Shown: piece by piece, positions 46,549 to 57,718 of the stretch
How positions within the stretch are numbered: position 1 is the first letter of the stretch
How the letters are laid out: every line of letters begins with the position of its first letter
From: Volutella citrinella
Lineage: Eukaryota > Ascomycota > Sordariomycetes > Hypocreales > Nectriaceae
NCBI GenBank assembly: GCA_034401135.1
Contig: JAWZSP010000001.1
Span: 3,782,001 to 3,846,000 of the forward strand
Direction of reading: 5' to 3'
DNA length: 64,000 bases
The notes under the pieces: model-generated
Seen by the model: only the letters and a program-made list of their open reading frames with translations
Database searches by the model: none
Told to the model about the DNA's origin: nothing
Position numbers and translations under genes: made by a program

Positions 46549-48509
46549 TTAGTGGTGGAAGAGGCGGATGTTCTGCTCCACAAAGGTAATGCCAAGCTTC
46601 TCGGCCGTCTCAAAGACTGCGCCGTCATTCTGGCTGCCGCCGGGGGCAGCAACGTACTTGGTACCCGAGCGAGCAACTCGGAAGACGTTGTCGATGAAGG
46701 GGAACTGTCATTTGGTTAGCATATCCCCAATAAAGACATGTCAAGTGGGGGAGGGGTTGGTTATAGGTTATTTGGGGATGACCTACAAAGGCGTCGCTAG
46801 AGACACAGACATCCTTGAGCTGCTTCATCCAGGCCTCCTTCTCCTCAGCTGTGAAGGCAGGGGGCACCTCTTCAAACACGGCCTCAAAGGCCTCGCGCTC
46901 AGGGCCGTCCTTGGGAAGCTCGCCGATCACCAAGAGGTCGATGGCGTTGCTCTTGTCGGGGCGCTTGGTGCCCTTCTTCCACTTGATGCCGAGAACACGC
47001 TCGTGGAAGCGCATCCACCAGTTGTCGGCCTTGTCGCCGGCAAGTCGAGTGCAGTGGATGCGAGACTGCTGGCCAGCGCCGAGACCAACAACCTGGCCGT
47101 TGACGGCGTAGCAGACAGAGTTGCTCTGGGTGTACTTGAGCGTGATGGTGGCGACGGTCAAGTCGCGGGCAGCGCTGGCGGGGAGGGCGCTGAGGTCCTT
47201 GGGGGTGATGATAGTGCTGAAGGACTTGGGCGTGATCTCAACGTCGTTGCGGTGCTGCTGGAGAGTGATGCCGTAGACAGTTCGAGTCTCAATGCCAGGG
47301 GGGGTGTACTCGGGGTCGATCTCGAGAACGAGGTACTTGCCACCCTTCTTCTTCTTGAGAATCTCAAGGGCCTCGGGCTCGTACCCGGGTGCAATAACAC
47401 CGTCAGACACCTCCTTGGAGATGATCTTGGCCGTGGGGACGTCGACAACATCGCTGAGGGCGATGACATCACCAAAGCTGCTCATGCGATCGGCACCGCG
47501 AGCACGGGCGTAGGCCTGGGCAAGCGCAGAGGTCTCAATGCCCTCAATGTCGTTGACGAAGTACACCTTGCGCTCCTCCTCAGTAAGAGGCAGGCCAATG
47601 GCAGCACCAGCGGGCGAGACGTGCTTGAAGCTGGCGGCGGCAGGGAGGCCCAGGGCCTGCTTGAGCTCCTTAACCAGGGGCCAGGCGTTCAGGGAGTCGA
47701 GGAGGTTGATGTAGCCAGGAGAGCCGCCCAGGACCTTGAAGGGAATCTTGCCCTCGGGAACGTAGGCAGCAGCAGGCTTCTGGTGGGGGTTGGCGCCGTA
47801 GCGGAGGGCGAGGTACTGGTCGCCGGAGCCTGCGTACTCCTTGCGGAAGAACTGGGAAATAGCAGCATCGTAGTCGGCAGTGTGCTCAAAGGCCTTGAGA
47901 GCGTATCTGTTACGGCTGGCCTCGGATATCTCGCCCTTCTCAAGCTCGTTGAGGAAGCCGGCGTAGTCATTGGGGTCGCTGAGAATAGTGACTCGCTTAT
48001 GGTTCTTGGCCGCAGCTCGGATGAGGGTGACGCCGCCAATGTCAATCTCCTCTACAGCTTCGGGGATGCTGACATTGATCTTGGCAACAGTGTCCTTGAA
48101 GGGATAGAGGTTGCAGATGACATAGTCGACCTTGTTGATGTTCTGCTCGGCAAGGTCCTTCTCGTCAGAGGCGAGGTCACGAGCCAGAATACCCGCGTGG
48201 ACGGCGGGGTGAAGGGTCTTGACACGGCCAGCAAGCATCTCGGGAGCCTTGGTGATGGCGGAGACGTCTCTGTTAAAGAAGGCACAGGTCAGCAACAAGT
48301 CACCAGTGGTAAGTTTTTTTCTTCCTTTGTTATCAAGGATAGCTAGGCCGAGCTACGTACTCAACAGGAAAGCCGGACTCGCGGATCATCTTGGAGGTTC
48401 CGCCAGAGGCCAGAATGCGGACATTCTGCTGGACAAGGCCCTTGGCCAGGTCCAGGAGGCCGGTCTTGTCGTAGACGGAGACGATTGCGATTTTCTGAGG
48501 GGACGACAT
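46549..48509 (-). CDS. ADE17: Bifunctional AICAR transformylase / IMP cyclohydrolase
   Basis: Three exons, 48509-48361, 48269-46787 and 46704-46549, encode 595 residues, close to the yeast Ade16/Ade17 length. The N-terminal IMP cyclohydrolase domain begins [20 protein letters not shown] and includes '[20 protein letters not shown]' across the first intron and '[15 protein letters not shown]'. The AICAR transformylase domain has '[13 protein letters not shown]' and the catalytic Lys265-His266 pair (SFKHVSPAG). The last exon supplies the terminal block '[20 protein letters not shown]', continuing to an end in IRLFHH. The enzyme performs the last two steps of de novo purine synthesis, AICAR to IMP, in the cytosol. 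The second intron is 82 bp. A 592-codon open frame on the opposite strand is only its shadow. Confidence 0.95.
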
Positions 48510-49626
48510 CTTGTCTTTGGGGAGGACAATGATGGATCAAGCGAATGGGAGCGGGGATAGAAGGAAGGAAAATGTGCGTCCTCGAGAGGTGCTACTTGGG
48601 AGGTGGGAAAAAGTTTGGCGGGGTAACCCGACGACGGAGGAGGGGGCGGGGCAGCCCCAAAATTCTCCAGCAGCGGGCCATTCACTCAGCTGCAAATAAC
48701 CAAATAATATTAATGCTGATCTTGCAGTGGTCTATCATCCTTCCCACGACTGGGCCGAGAATATTTGGTCAGTGGACAAGTAGATCTCGATTGCGAGATC
48801 GTTGTCTTGTATTTTACGAATCAAGGCTGATGATTTTAGTTTCCCAATTTCTTTTGTTTTGTGCCAGCCGGAGCAGTTCTCGATCAACGCCTGTGGTACC
48901 TGCGGACATGGTCAAGTACGGGCCACAAGCATCACAAATATGAAGTCGCGACTTAGTAGAATCCCTATCAAAGTTCGTCATTTTAAAATGGATATAATAC
49001 TAGTAGTAAATAAGTGTCTGCTAGTACTAGGTATACTGAGTAAATACTACAATACTTACTAGTACCTTTTCCTCTACTTAATCTGTACCTAAATGTATCT
49101 TTACATCTGCTTGTAGCAACGCTGAATTATAGTAGTAGCACAATCAGAGAGCATCAGTCCCAACAGCATCCTTGTGGATACTCTGCGGGATACGAAGCGA
49201 TTGACTTTCGAAATCAGTGGCCTGTACAAAGCCCTTCACCTGAGGACTCGTTGGTACATTACCACTAAGTTGGCCTACGGCCCGCCCGCCCTGGGTCTCG
49301 GCACCCCTTGCCCCAAAAACCCTGTACTGTATAACCCTAACCCTATAGTGAGAACAGACAATGCAGGAGTGACTCGACCATGACCCATTTTGCCCACTTC
49401 TGATTGGCGCAGCCCCAGGGACCGCACGCGAAAAAGCTGCCCCTCCCAGCCACAGCCGACCTGGATAGGGTGAGCCGCTGGCCATCCGGGTTCTCACCAT
49501 CGGTGCACGCAGCGCTCTGCTGATCCAAGCAACCAACCCATCGCGTGGGACGGTCTTTCCCTTATATTACCCTCGCTTCCCCCACCCTCATCCTCGTCCT
49601 CACCCCCCTCCAAGACCACAGACGAA
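48510..49626. promoter_or_regulatory. Divergent promoter region of ADE16/17 and the C2H2 regulator
   Basis: 1.1 kb between divergent starts. The interval 48960-49140 is A/T-rich with many CTAGTA/TACTAG-type units. A telobox-like element (listed separately) lies 280 bp before the C2H2 gene, and TTATATTA occurs near 49561. Confidence 0.5.
49332..49347. promoter_or_regulatory. Telobox-like element (two CCCTAA-type units)
   Basis: The stretch TAACCCTAACCCTATA contains two tandem units of the fungal telomere repeat (CCCTAA/TTAGGG). Two units fit a telobox, a binding site for Myb-type general factors such as Tbf1, better than an interstitial telomere. It lies about 280 bp upstream of the C2H2 gene start. 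Function is inferred. Confidence 0.5.
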
Positions 49627-51113
49627 ATGTCCTTCAACCATTATATTGCTGAGGACTCGAGCCGTGAGGCGAGCCACGACGAGTTCGCCAACCTTGTCGG
49701 CCAAGGCACCATGGACCCCATCCAGGGCCTCGACGAGAATCAGGGCCAACAGCAACAACACTACCACTTTGAATATCCGTCCCACCATTTCCATGGAAAC
49801 AGTCAGCCCCAGTTCCTGATGCCCGCCAACTACCAAATTGATTACCAGCAATGGCTACATCAGTCCATGTACCCGTGGACAGGTGCCGACACCCAGGACC
49901 ACAACGGCATGCCCGTCGGTCCCGCTGCAGCCGCTCCCGATCTTTCGATGGGCCACAACTCCAACCTGCAAGGCTGCATGTTAGATCTATGCGCCACCGC
50001 CGCTTGTGGTATAGAATGCGACGACTTCGATTGTGGCGCCGCGGATTGTGGTGAAAACGACTGTTGCAACGACGCACATACCGACTGTTGCTTTGATATT
50101 AATTGTTGTTTCGAGGAGGCCTGTGCCAGCGCGGAGCCTTGCCACGAGGAGAATTGCGATGAGGCTACGATACCATGCACTGGCACGGCTTGCTTTAGGG
50201 GTACCGTCGCTTCGACCCCTGTCACGTCCACAATCGCGACACCTCCGTCTGTATTCAATGTCGATCCCATGATCAACTCGATGGACACACCAATCGGCCT
50301 GCAGCCTGAGGCTTACCATACCATGGACCTGGACGAGTCTTGCGTTTCCAAAAGCCAGCCTCTTGCCCCCCAAAGCGAGCCACAAAGCGCAGTGCGAAAA
50401 AAGACTGAGTTCGTATGCGTCTGGGGGCTGGACTCTGGTGCCCCCTGCGGCTTGGGGTTCAAAAACGCCAAGGCCCTGCAAGCACACTGCAAAGATGTCC
50501 ATATAGCAGCTTTGGAGAAAGACAAGGCAGGCTTCCCTTGCAATTGGCAAGGATGCAAACGAACCACACCCTTCTCCCAAAAGAGCAAGCTTGAGCGGCA
50601 TATGCAGACACATACTGGATGTGGGTTGATCACTAGCAACTCCTTTTTGCCACGTTCTATTACTGACGCAACCATCAAGACAAGCCTGCCAAATGCACAT
50701 TCTGCGGCCTTGAGCTCTCAGCGAGGCAAGCCCTCGAACAACACCTCCGGACCCATTCCGGGGAAAAGCCTTGGGAATGTGAATACGGCTGCGGTCAAAG
50801 CTTCAAGCAGCAGAGTGCCCGTAGTAAGTCAATGTTTCCACCAGATGCCTCGCTCGGGCTGCTGACCCAACTGCCAGCTATGCATCACCGCGTCCACACA
50901 AGAGAGAAGCCCCTTCAGTGCGACATTTGCGGAAAGTGCTTTGCCGAATCTTCCAACCTGTCCAAACACAAACGCACACATAATGCTAAGGGTACTCATA
51001 TCTGTAAGGTTTGCGGCAAGGACTTCCATCGCCTTGACCAGCTGAGGCGACACACGACAAAGACCCACCGAACACAGAGCGCCATGGCGATTAAGGCGGG
51101 TGTGAGGACTTAA
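49627..51113 (+). CDS. C2H2 zinc-finger regulator with Cys-rich segment, Zap1/ZafA-like
   Basis: Three exons, 49627-50620, 50680-50823 and 50878-51113, give 457 residues. Without both splices fingers 3 and 4 would be lost. A Gln/His-rich N-terminus precedes residues 117-189, which hold 17 cysteines in 73 residues with paired CC motifs ([21 protein letters not shown]). Six C2H2 fingers follow: two with long or Trp-containing Cys loops ([13 protein letters not shown] and FPCNWQGC), then [36 protein letters not shown] and [17 protein letters not shown]. The layout, acidic/Cys-rich activator plus C-terminal finger array with W-type fingers, resembles the zinc-responsive activators Zap1/ZafA. The C2H2 call is firm; the zinc-homeostasis role is inference. 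Confidence 0.85.
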
Positions 51114-52400
51114 TACTGTTCATTGTTTAGTTGTTTTGACAATACCGGCGTTCCGGAAGTTCGGCTACGGTTCACGGTATTGAATGATTTTCGTTTGGAG
51201 TTGGCGGACTCTTCGATTGTGGCAAAAGTCGGTTCCATTGGGTCCTGGCATTTGGGAACATAGTGCTCCACGGCAACAGCAGCACAGGTCGGCGTGAGGA
51301 ACTAATATAATTAGAACGAGATACCCAGTATGGTTTTCATCAGTACATGGCATCAGTTTACAAAAAACAATTGTCTGGATGCACACAGAGTCACAGACAC
51401 AGAGGGTAGCTCCACAAGCTCTAATTGAAACACTCCTTTTTTTCTTTTTTCTTTTTTGAAAAAGCTGCGACTCACTCGTGTCAACATGAAGACTCGAAAC
51501 GATAGTCACCACCGCAGATCCGGTGACATTGGCAAGGAAGTGTCCACCGATGTTATAGGAGATGGGACCGAGGATTAGGCATACCAAGGACGTGTCTATG
51601 AGCGTGGCATTCCCGGAGGATCATCCTCACGGTATCCACGGCGCCGTTCTCGACTAGACGAGCATCCCGCCCACATGTATTCTGGATAAACGGAATGCAG
51701 CTTGTGGAAAATCTGGGTGCGGGTGGGATGGGGACTGACTGGGAGCTGCTAATGAGGCGATGCAGACGAACCAAGATCCAAGGACGGCTGAGGCAGGGTT
51801 CACTGAGCCTCTTATCGCTGCACAAGCAGCAGCAAATAATGAAATGACAATGGCCGTGGTAAGAAAGAGAGTCCTGTAACGCTCGAGAGATGCGTCGACT
51901 GTTAGGGTGGAAAACCTGACAATGGCTGGTTCATTGGTTCAAGGACAAACTACTGGTATTTGGCAAAACAATTAATGCTGGGCAAATATGGATTTCGGGA
52001 AATGTGGAGTGACAGGATGGAGTCGGATGTCGGGGGGGGGCCTGAGCCAGACCAAGGTCGGATCCGAAAGCCGACCAAATACTACGTAGATGGAAGAAAA
52101 CCGCCAACTTTGGACAATCGGGCTCGTAGGCACTAACGACAGCGAGCAGACGTGCACCGGTATCCTTGATCATGACCTCATTTTTTTTAATAGGCTACCT
52201 GACCGGGCAGCCTATTGTAGACATCCCGTCCCAGAACGAGGCCCAACCGGGAAATAAGTACAAGTCAGACCGAGATTCCCTGAGCCATGCGAATGCAGAT
52301 TTCGAAGCCTTTTGTTTCAGAGAAAAAGCACGCCACGCCCTCCATACCCCGTTTCCTTTCTACCCAGATGTCCTTCACCTTTTCGCTTAGTTCAAACCAT
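51114..52400. other. Convergent 3' regions without a supported gene
   Basis: 1.3 kb between the stops of the C2H2 gene and L35. It includes a T-rich tract near 51437-51459 and a G9 run near 52032. Short open frames lack any family feature. No gene is supported. Confidence 0.45.
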
Positions 52401-53236
52401 TTAAGCCTGTCGGTGGTCCGTTAGCATTCCCCGTTTGAAGTTGCAAGAGAAAACTCTGCAAGGCTTGTAGCGGAGCGACCATACGCCGCCTCACACACAC
52501 AAAACTGCGAGCGTCTGGGGGAGAAGATTACGCACCTTGATGGCGAACTTGCGCTGGGGGAAGTGGACGTTGCGCTTCTTGGCCTTGTCCAGCACCTTGG
52601 ACTTCTCTTCGGGGGACAATCGGCGGCGGATGGCACGGGTCTGCTTGGGTCGGAGGTCGAGAGGGGCGTACTTCTTGTTCTTGTAGAACAGACGGAGCTG
52701 GGCCCTTTGCTTGGCGTTGATGACGGTCAGGACACGGGCGATGGACTTTCGCAGGTCGTGGCTGTGGACAAGGCGAGTTAGCACACGCATTCCCCTCTTC
52801 TTTGCTGGTTTTCTGCACAACCCCCCGATTCGCGCACGACATCGAAGGGGGCTGGGGCGGGTTGTCGCTCACATCTTGTTCAGCTTGGAGCCGGAAGAGG
52901 CAACCTTCTGGATGCGAAGCTGGCCGAGCTCGGTCTTGAGCTCGCCAAGCTGCTTCATCAAGTCATCCTTGTTCTTGCTCCAGAGAGCACCAGCCTTGAC
53001 CTTGCCCGACGACTGCAACCTGTCAGCACTCCATTCAATCCTCTCGTTCCAAAGCAATCATGTGTGGTTGTGATCGGTCACGGTCGGTGAAGATTCGTGT
53101 CGGTCGGGGGTTGGGCCATCGACGTCGAAGTTCGAGAGGGGAGCATTTGGATATTCGCCAGCAACTTCGATGGTCTCGACGACGCAACGATACCCGATCC
53201 CGACCTGAGTGAAAGCGAAGAGGGTGTACTCACCAT
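52401..53236 (-). CDS. rpl35: 60S ribosomal protein L35 (uL29)
   Basis: Four coding exons on the minus strand: 53236-53234 (the ATG alone), 53012-52873, 52761-52536 and 52406-52401 (Ala plus stop). The 124 residues begin [12 protein letters not shown] and include '[20 protein letters not shown]' and '[20 protein letters not shown]', then '[19 protein letters not shown]' and a C-terminus ending [10 protein letters not shown]. Length and sequence match eukaryotic L35, which sits near the polypeptide exit tunnel. The first intron is 221 bp with a GTGAGT donor directly after the ATG; the last is 129 bp with a GCTAACG branch and GACAG acceptor. The terminal exons were chosen because the known family ends (MS... 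and ...KA) appear only with them. The gene is divergent to GOS1. Confidence 0.93.
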
Positions 53237-53669
53237 CTTGAATAGCTTCGATGGTGGTTTGCGAAGTGTGTCGACGAGTGTGTTTGGAAAATTAGCAGCC
53301 TCTGCCGGTCTCCGTCCAAGTCGCGAATGGATCGATACGCCAGGAATTTAGAAGTTTGCCGAGAAAGGTGGAAAATTGCCCTAGGGCTTGGGAGATGGTG
53401 GGCGAGGAGTGGAGAATATGGTCAGTTTTGCAATTTTTGATTGGATCGTGCGAGTTGCCAACAGGATCGGGCGAGATGGCTCACGTGGTAGGTCCCGTGA
53501 CTGGGAACCGCCTTAGCGCGGGCGGTGTGTGGATTCTGCCGTCCGTCGGGACCACTTGTCGGGACGTCGTAATCGTCAGGGAGTGGTGGCTGATGGGAGG
53601 CGGCCGTGTTTAAGCTTCACCAGGACTATCGTATCGCCAGAGCTTACAGAACCAAACTGCGCCATCAGC
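53237..53669. promoter_or_regulatory. Divergent promoter of L35 and GOS1
   Basis: 433 bp between start codons of a ribosomal protein gene and a Golgi SNARE gene. No canonical ribosomal-protein promoter element was recognised. Confidence 0.5.
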
Positions 53670-54470
53670 ATGTCTACATCTTCGGGTAATGCGGGCTGGG
53701 CTCAGCTGCGCCAACAAGCCCGCACGTTGGAATCACAGGTGAGCCGCGCCGCCAGATGCACTCCCGACATTGGCTGACCCTGGCTGCAGACGGAGAACCT
53801 GTTCCATACCTACTCGCAATTCTCCACATCATCCAGCATTCCCGCGAAGCCTACGGATGAGGAAAAGGAGACTGAGAAGAAGCTGGAGGAGCTGCTTGAA
53901 AAGGTGTGTATTCTGCCCTCTTTCCGGTGCCATCCGCGATTACCCAGCTGATCGCCGCCGCCTCAGCGCGAAACCACCATTGCGTCACTCGCCCGCCTCC
54001 TCGACTCCGAAGCCACCCTCACATCCTCAGCCCTCAAGCAGAACAACCTCCAGCTGCTGCGCGAGAAGCTCAACTCCCACAAGCGAGACCTCACACGCTT
54101 GCGCTCGTCGCTGCAGCAAGCGCGCGACCGCGCCAACCTTCTCAGCAATGTCCGCTCCGACATTGACGAGTACCGTGCCAACAACCCCGAGGCTGCCGAG
54201 GCCGAGTACATGATTGACGAACGTACCCGGATCGACAACAGCAACAACATGGCAGATAACGTTCTCAGTCAGGCGTACGCCGTTAACGACAGCTTCAACC
54301 TACAAAGGGAGACGCTTGCCAGTATCAACCGGAGGATCAATCAGGCAGCTAGCCAGGTGCCTGGCCTGAACTCCCTGATGAACAGGATATCGGCCAAGAA
54401 GAGGAGGGACGGCATCATCATGGGAGGCTTCATCGCCTTCTGCTTTATCATGTTCTGGTTTTTCATGTAG
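53670..54470 (+). CDS. gos1: Golgi SNARE Gos1 (GOSR1/GS28)
   Basis: Three exons, 53670-53738, 53790-53903 and 53967-54470, encode 228 residues. The start 'MSTSSGNAGWAQLRQQARTL' and the following 'ENLFHTYSQFS' match the N-terminal helix of Gos1. The central part is helical and charged. The Qb-SNARE motif spans about 140-205 and contains 'VNDSFNLQRETLASINRRIN' with the central Gln layer. A single C-terminal membrane anchor ends the protein (IIMGGFIAFCFIMFWFFM). Gos1 acts with Sed5, Ykt6 and Sft1 in intra-Golgi and endosome-to-Golgi fusion. The introns are 51 and 63 bp. Confidence 0.93.
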
Positions 54471-54621
54471 GAAACCGGCACGAGGTATTGGGAAGACTTG
54501 CATACGGCATAGGCGTTTAGGGGTATCAGCGTGTTTGGTTGTTGTTGTACAGTATAGTGCGTGGACATGGCATGTCTAATATGTTACAAAACCCTCTCCC
54601 AGCAGATGGGGGTGTGACAAT

Positions 54622-55728
54622 TTATAATACTTTTGGGACTTCCAGATGCGGCTTGCCTGGGCTCTGCTCTCGCGCCGTCGCCGGTAGCGTAGCCTCGTTC
54701 TTGATCTCACTGACGATGCGATTGATGCCCTTGGTCAAGCCCTCCACCTCTACGGGATGACTCGGCCCGCTACCAGCCCATCGTACTCGACAGTGCTGAT
54801 CGACGAGGTAGACGTAGCCCACCTTGCTGTTGAGGAAGCCGATGGACTCGCGGATATTGTCCGTCATGCCTCGGCGGACAAGGAAGTACTTGTTCCAGTC
54901 CTTCTCGGGGAACTGCTTCCGCAGGCCACCCATAAACATGCGCACCAGCCAGGCCTTGCCCTTGTTGTCCTCGTAGTTGATGTGGACCATCTGCGCGAGG
55001 CCATCGTGGCGGGCTATGGCTTCGTGCAGCTCCGGGTTGGCCTCCTTTGAAATGAAGGAGGCGACCTGCTGCTCGGCCCAGCGGCTGCTGAACAGGGCGA
55101 CGAGCGTTGCCTTGCCCTCGAGGACGGACGTGGTGTTGCGCGGGCCCGGGCTGTTCTTTTCGAGCGTCTGGCCGAAGAAGTTGGGGAAGAAGAGGGAGAG
55201 TTCGGCTTTGAAGAGGCGGGGAGGGGCGATGAACGACTTGCCCTCGTGGAATTGAAGGTTGCCCCAGTCTCGGAAGTACGGCCGGGATAGCTTGGCTGTC
55301 CTGCAAGACGAAGTATGGTCAGATTGGTTTTGGTCTGTTGTGGCCGGACAGATGTCGACTTACAGCTCTTCTCGTCGCTTCAAGTGCTTGTCGTAGTTGA
55401 CAAAGTCATCACGGCGCTGTTGGATGGATCGAGAGTCGATTCCAGTGTTCTCGCCCTCCTTGGGCGGTAACGGCATGCCAATGGGCCTGGGGAGAGGCTT
55501 TGGGGTGAAGTGGCCATCGTGCCGCTTGCCGTAGCTTCGCGGGGCGTCGATGGGAGCACCCTTGACATTGGCCTGGGGGTCCATAGCCGTGCCGGAGGCA
55601 GGCTTCTCGCTGCTCGTCGCGGCCCGGAGAGCTGTTGAGGCGAAGGCGCGACGAGTCTCGCATCTAAGGCATGCAAAGGGCCGGCGGGCGAGGCCAGCCA
55701 AGGCCAGCTCGAATCGTCGCGACGCCAT
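54622..55728 (-). CDS. atp10: Mitochondrial F1Fo ATPase assembly factor Atp10
   Basis: Two exons, 55728-55364 and 55300-54622, give 347 residues. The start at 55728 is chosen because it sits in a perfect GCCACCATGG context; an in-frame ATG five codons upstream is possible. The N-terminus (MASRRFELALAGLARRPFAC) is a mitochondrial presequence. The core has 'YFRDWGNLQFHEGKSFIAPP', 'LFFPNFFGQTL' and, near the end, 'KYFLVRRGMTDNIRESIGFL' and 'VGYVYLVDQHCRVRWAGSG', typical of the Atp10 family with its thioredoxin-like C-terminal half. Atp10 is an inner-membrane chaperone needed to incorporate subunit 6 into the Fo sector. It is divergent to the branched-chain E2 gene and convergent with GOS1 at 151 bp. 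Confidence 0.92.
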
Positions 55729-56172
55729 GGTGGCCAAGGGCATCGGCTGTGGGTATCTGACGGGGTGGTAGGAGGCAGGCGTTTGGACAGACAGACGGCG
55801 CCGGTCCCGGGGGTCGGCGGTTAGGAGAAAAAAAAAGCCCGCGGTTTTCGGGTCCGCTGGGCACGGAGCTTGAGGTCGCGCGTGGGGGCCGCTGTGCTTG
55901 CGCTGGGGCCCTGGAGCAGCCTGGCTGAAGTGGACACACGGCACGGCGGATAAGAAGGGCCCCATATCGGGCATAGCGCCGGGACATCCCCAGACTTCGG
56001 CTACCAGCGGGGACCAAGGCCCGACACAGCACAATGCCGACTTAAGCCTTGCCCGGTCGGCATTACATTGCCTTGCCGTGAGAGTTATCTCCTCTTCGTG
56101 TCTCGGGCGAGACGCTCGAGGGTGGCGGCCATCGACTCTCTACATTTCCACAGGTTCAATCGCCCACAAACC
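55729..56172. promoter_or_regulatory. Divergent promoter of ATP10 and BCKDH E2
   Basis: 444 bp separate the start codons of two nuclear genes for mitochondrial proteins. An A9 run lies near 55829-55837. No specific motif was recognised, but co-regulation from a shared promoter is plausible. Confidence 0.5.
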
Positions 56173-57718
56173 ATGTTTCTACAGCGAGGGGCCCGGGCCC
56201 TGCGAACGCAATGGCAGGTGGCCAACAGCTTGAGGCAGGTTGCCATTGGAGCACGAAAACCCGTCAACGCGTCGACTCGTTGGTTCAGCGAGTCGAGGAG
56301 GGTCATGGCTGTGAAGCCGGTGTTGCTGGCAGATATTGGTGAAGGTAAGGAGGGGTCCCTCTCCGGCCAGTGATCCCGGTAGTTGTACTGACAGGGCATA
56401 CGTCATAGGCATCGTCGAGTGCGAGGTCATTCAGTGGTTCGTCGAGCCAGGTGCCCGCGTCGAGGAGTTCTCGCCGCTGTGCGAGGTCCAGAGCGACAAG
56501 GCCTCGGTCGAGATCACCAGCAGGTTCACCGGCGTAGTAAAGAAGCTATATTACGAGGCCGGCGAGATGGCCAAGGTGGGGAAGCCCTTTGTCGACATCG
56601 ACATCGAAGGTGCCGCCAAACAGGAAGATGTCGATGCCCTCGCGGACCAACCTCCGTCAAAAGCCGACACGCCTCCCCCGCCGCCGCCTCCTCCGCCTGC
56701 TCCCGCTGAGCCCGTGCCAACGCCCACAGTCAGCGAGAGCGCCGTACAAGCTCCAGCGCAGACCACTCCAAAAGACAAGGGTAGATTTGCTTCATTGGCT
56801 ACGCCGGCAGTGCGACATCTGTCAAAGGAGCTGGATGTCGACATTCGAGAAGTCGACGGGACCGGCAAGGGCGGCAGAGTCTTGAAGGAAGATATTTACA
56901 AGTTTGTCGAGGGCAGAGACGCCATGGCGAGCGCTCCCAAGTCCCCGGCGGCCCCCGGCCCAGCACAGAGCAGCACGCTGGTACAGACCGAGACGGTGGT
57001 GCCGCTATCCAACATGCAGGTGCAAATGTTCAAGACCATGACGCGGTCCCTCACCATCCCTCACTTCCTTTACGCGGACGAGGTTGACATGTCGAGCCTC
57101 GTCGAGCTTCGCAAGCGCCTAAACCGGGCACTGGCACAAGGCCCAATCGCGAATGGGCAGCCGTCCAAACTGTCGTACCTGCCCTTCATCATCAAGGCCG
57201 TGTCTCTGGCGCTCTACCAGTACCCCATGCTCAACGCGCGCGTCGACGTGGTCCCGGGCACAGACAAGCCGTGCCTGGTGCACCGGTCGCAGCACAACAT
57301 CGGCGTCGCCATGGACACGCCGCAGGGGCTGGTGGTGCCCGTCGTGAAGAACGTCGGGGCGCTCAACATCATGTCCATCGCGGCGGAGCTCGCGCGGCTG
57401 CAGCGGCTCGCGAGCGAGGGCAAGCTGTCGCCGGCCGACTTCGCAGGCGGGACCATTACCGTGTCCAACATTGGCAGCATCGGCGGCACCTACGTCAGCC
57501 CGGTCATTGTGGAGCGCGAGGTGGCCATCCTGGGCATCGGGCGCATGCGGACGCTGCCATTGTTCGACGGCGAGGACAAGGTCGTCAAGAAGCAGGTCTG
57601 CAACTTCAGCTGGAGTGCCGACCACCGCGTCATCGACGGGGCCACCATGGCGCGGGCCGCCGAGGTTATACGGAAGGCCGTGGAGGAGCCTGATATGATG
57701 CTCCTGCAGCTGGCTTGA
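56173..57718 (+). CDS. Branched-chain 2-oxoacid dehydrogenase E2 (dihydrolipoyl transacylase)
   Basis: Two exons, 56173-56344 and 56409-57718, encode 493 residues. Residues 1-45 form a basic mitochondrial presequence. The lipoyl domain (about 47-125) starts [18 protein letters not shown], joined by the splice, with the lipoylated Lys88 in SDKAS. A Pro/Ala linker (with a [14 protein letters not shown] stretch) follows. The E1/E3-binding domain is '[20 protein letters not shown]' onward. The catalytic 2-oxoacid acyltransferase domain occupies about 270-493 and holds the active-site His463 and Asp467 in DHRVIDG. The single lipoyl domain and the 'LLADIGEGI' opening favour the branched-chain E2 over the pyruvate or 2-oxoglutarate enzymes. 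It acts in matrix catabolism of leucine, isoleucine and valine. Confidence 0.92.

Noticed and set aside
46568..48346. 592-codon plus-strand open frame, rich in Leu, Val and Gly
   Set aside because: It lies exactly opposite the ADE16/17 coding sequence and reflects its codon bias; no family features are present and the antisense gene is certain.
49332..49347. Interstitial telomere or chromosome-end junction
   Set aside because: Only two units are present and housekeeping genes continue on both sides, so a promoter telobox is the more economical reading.
53470..53530. A-box-like TGGCTCACGTGG sequence suggesting a tRNA
   Set aside because: No B box or T-arm follows at the right distance.
55743..55743. 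Upstream ATG of ATP10 (five codons earlier)
   Set aside because: Its context is poorer than GCCACCATGG at 55728; both give a presequence, so this remains only an alternative.
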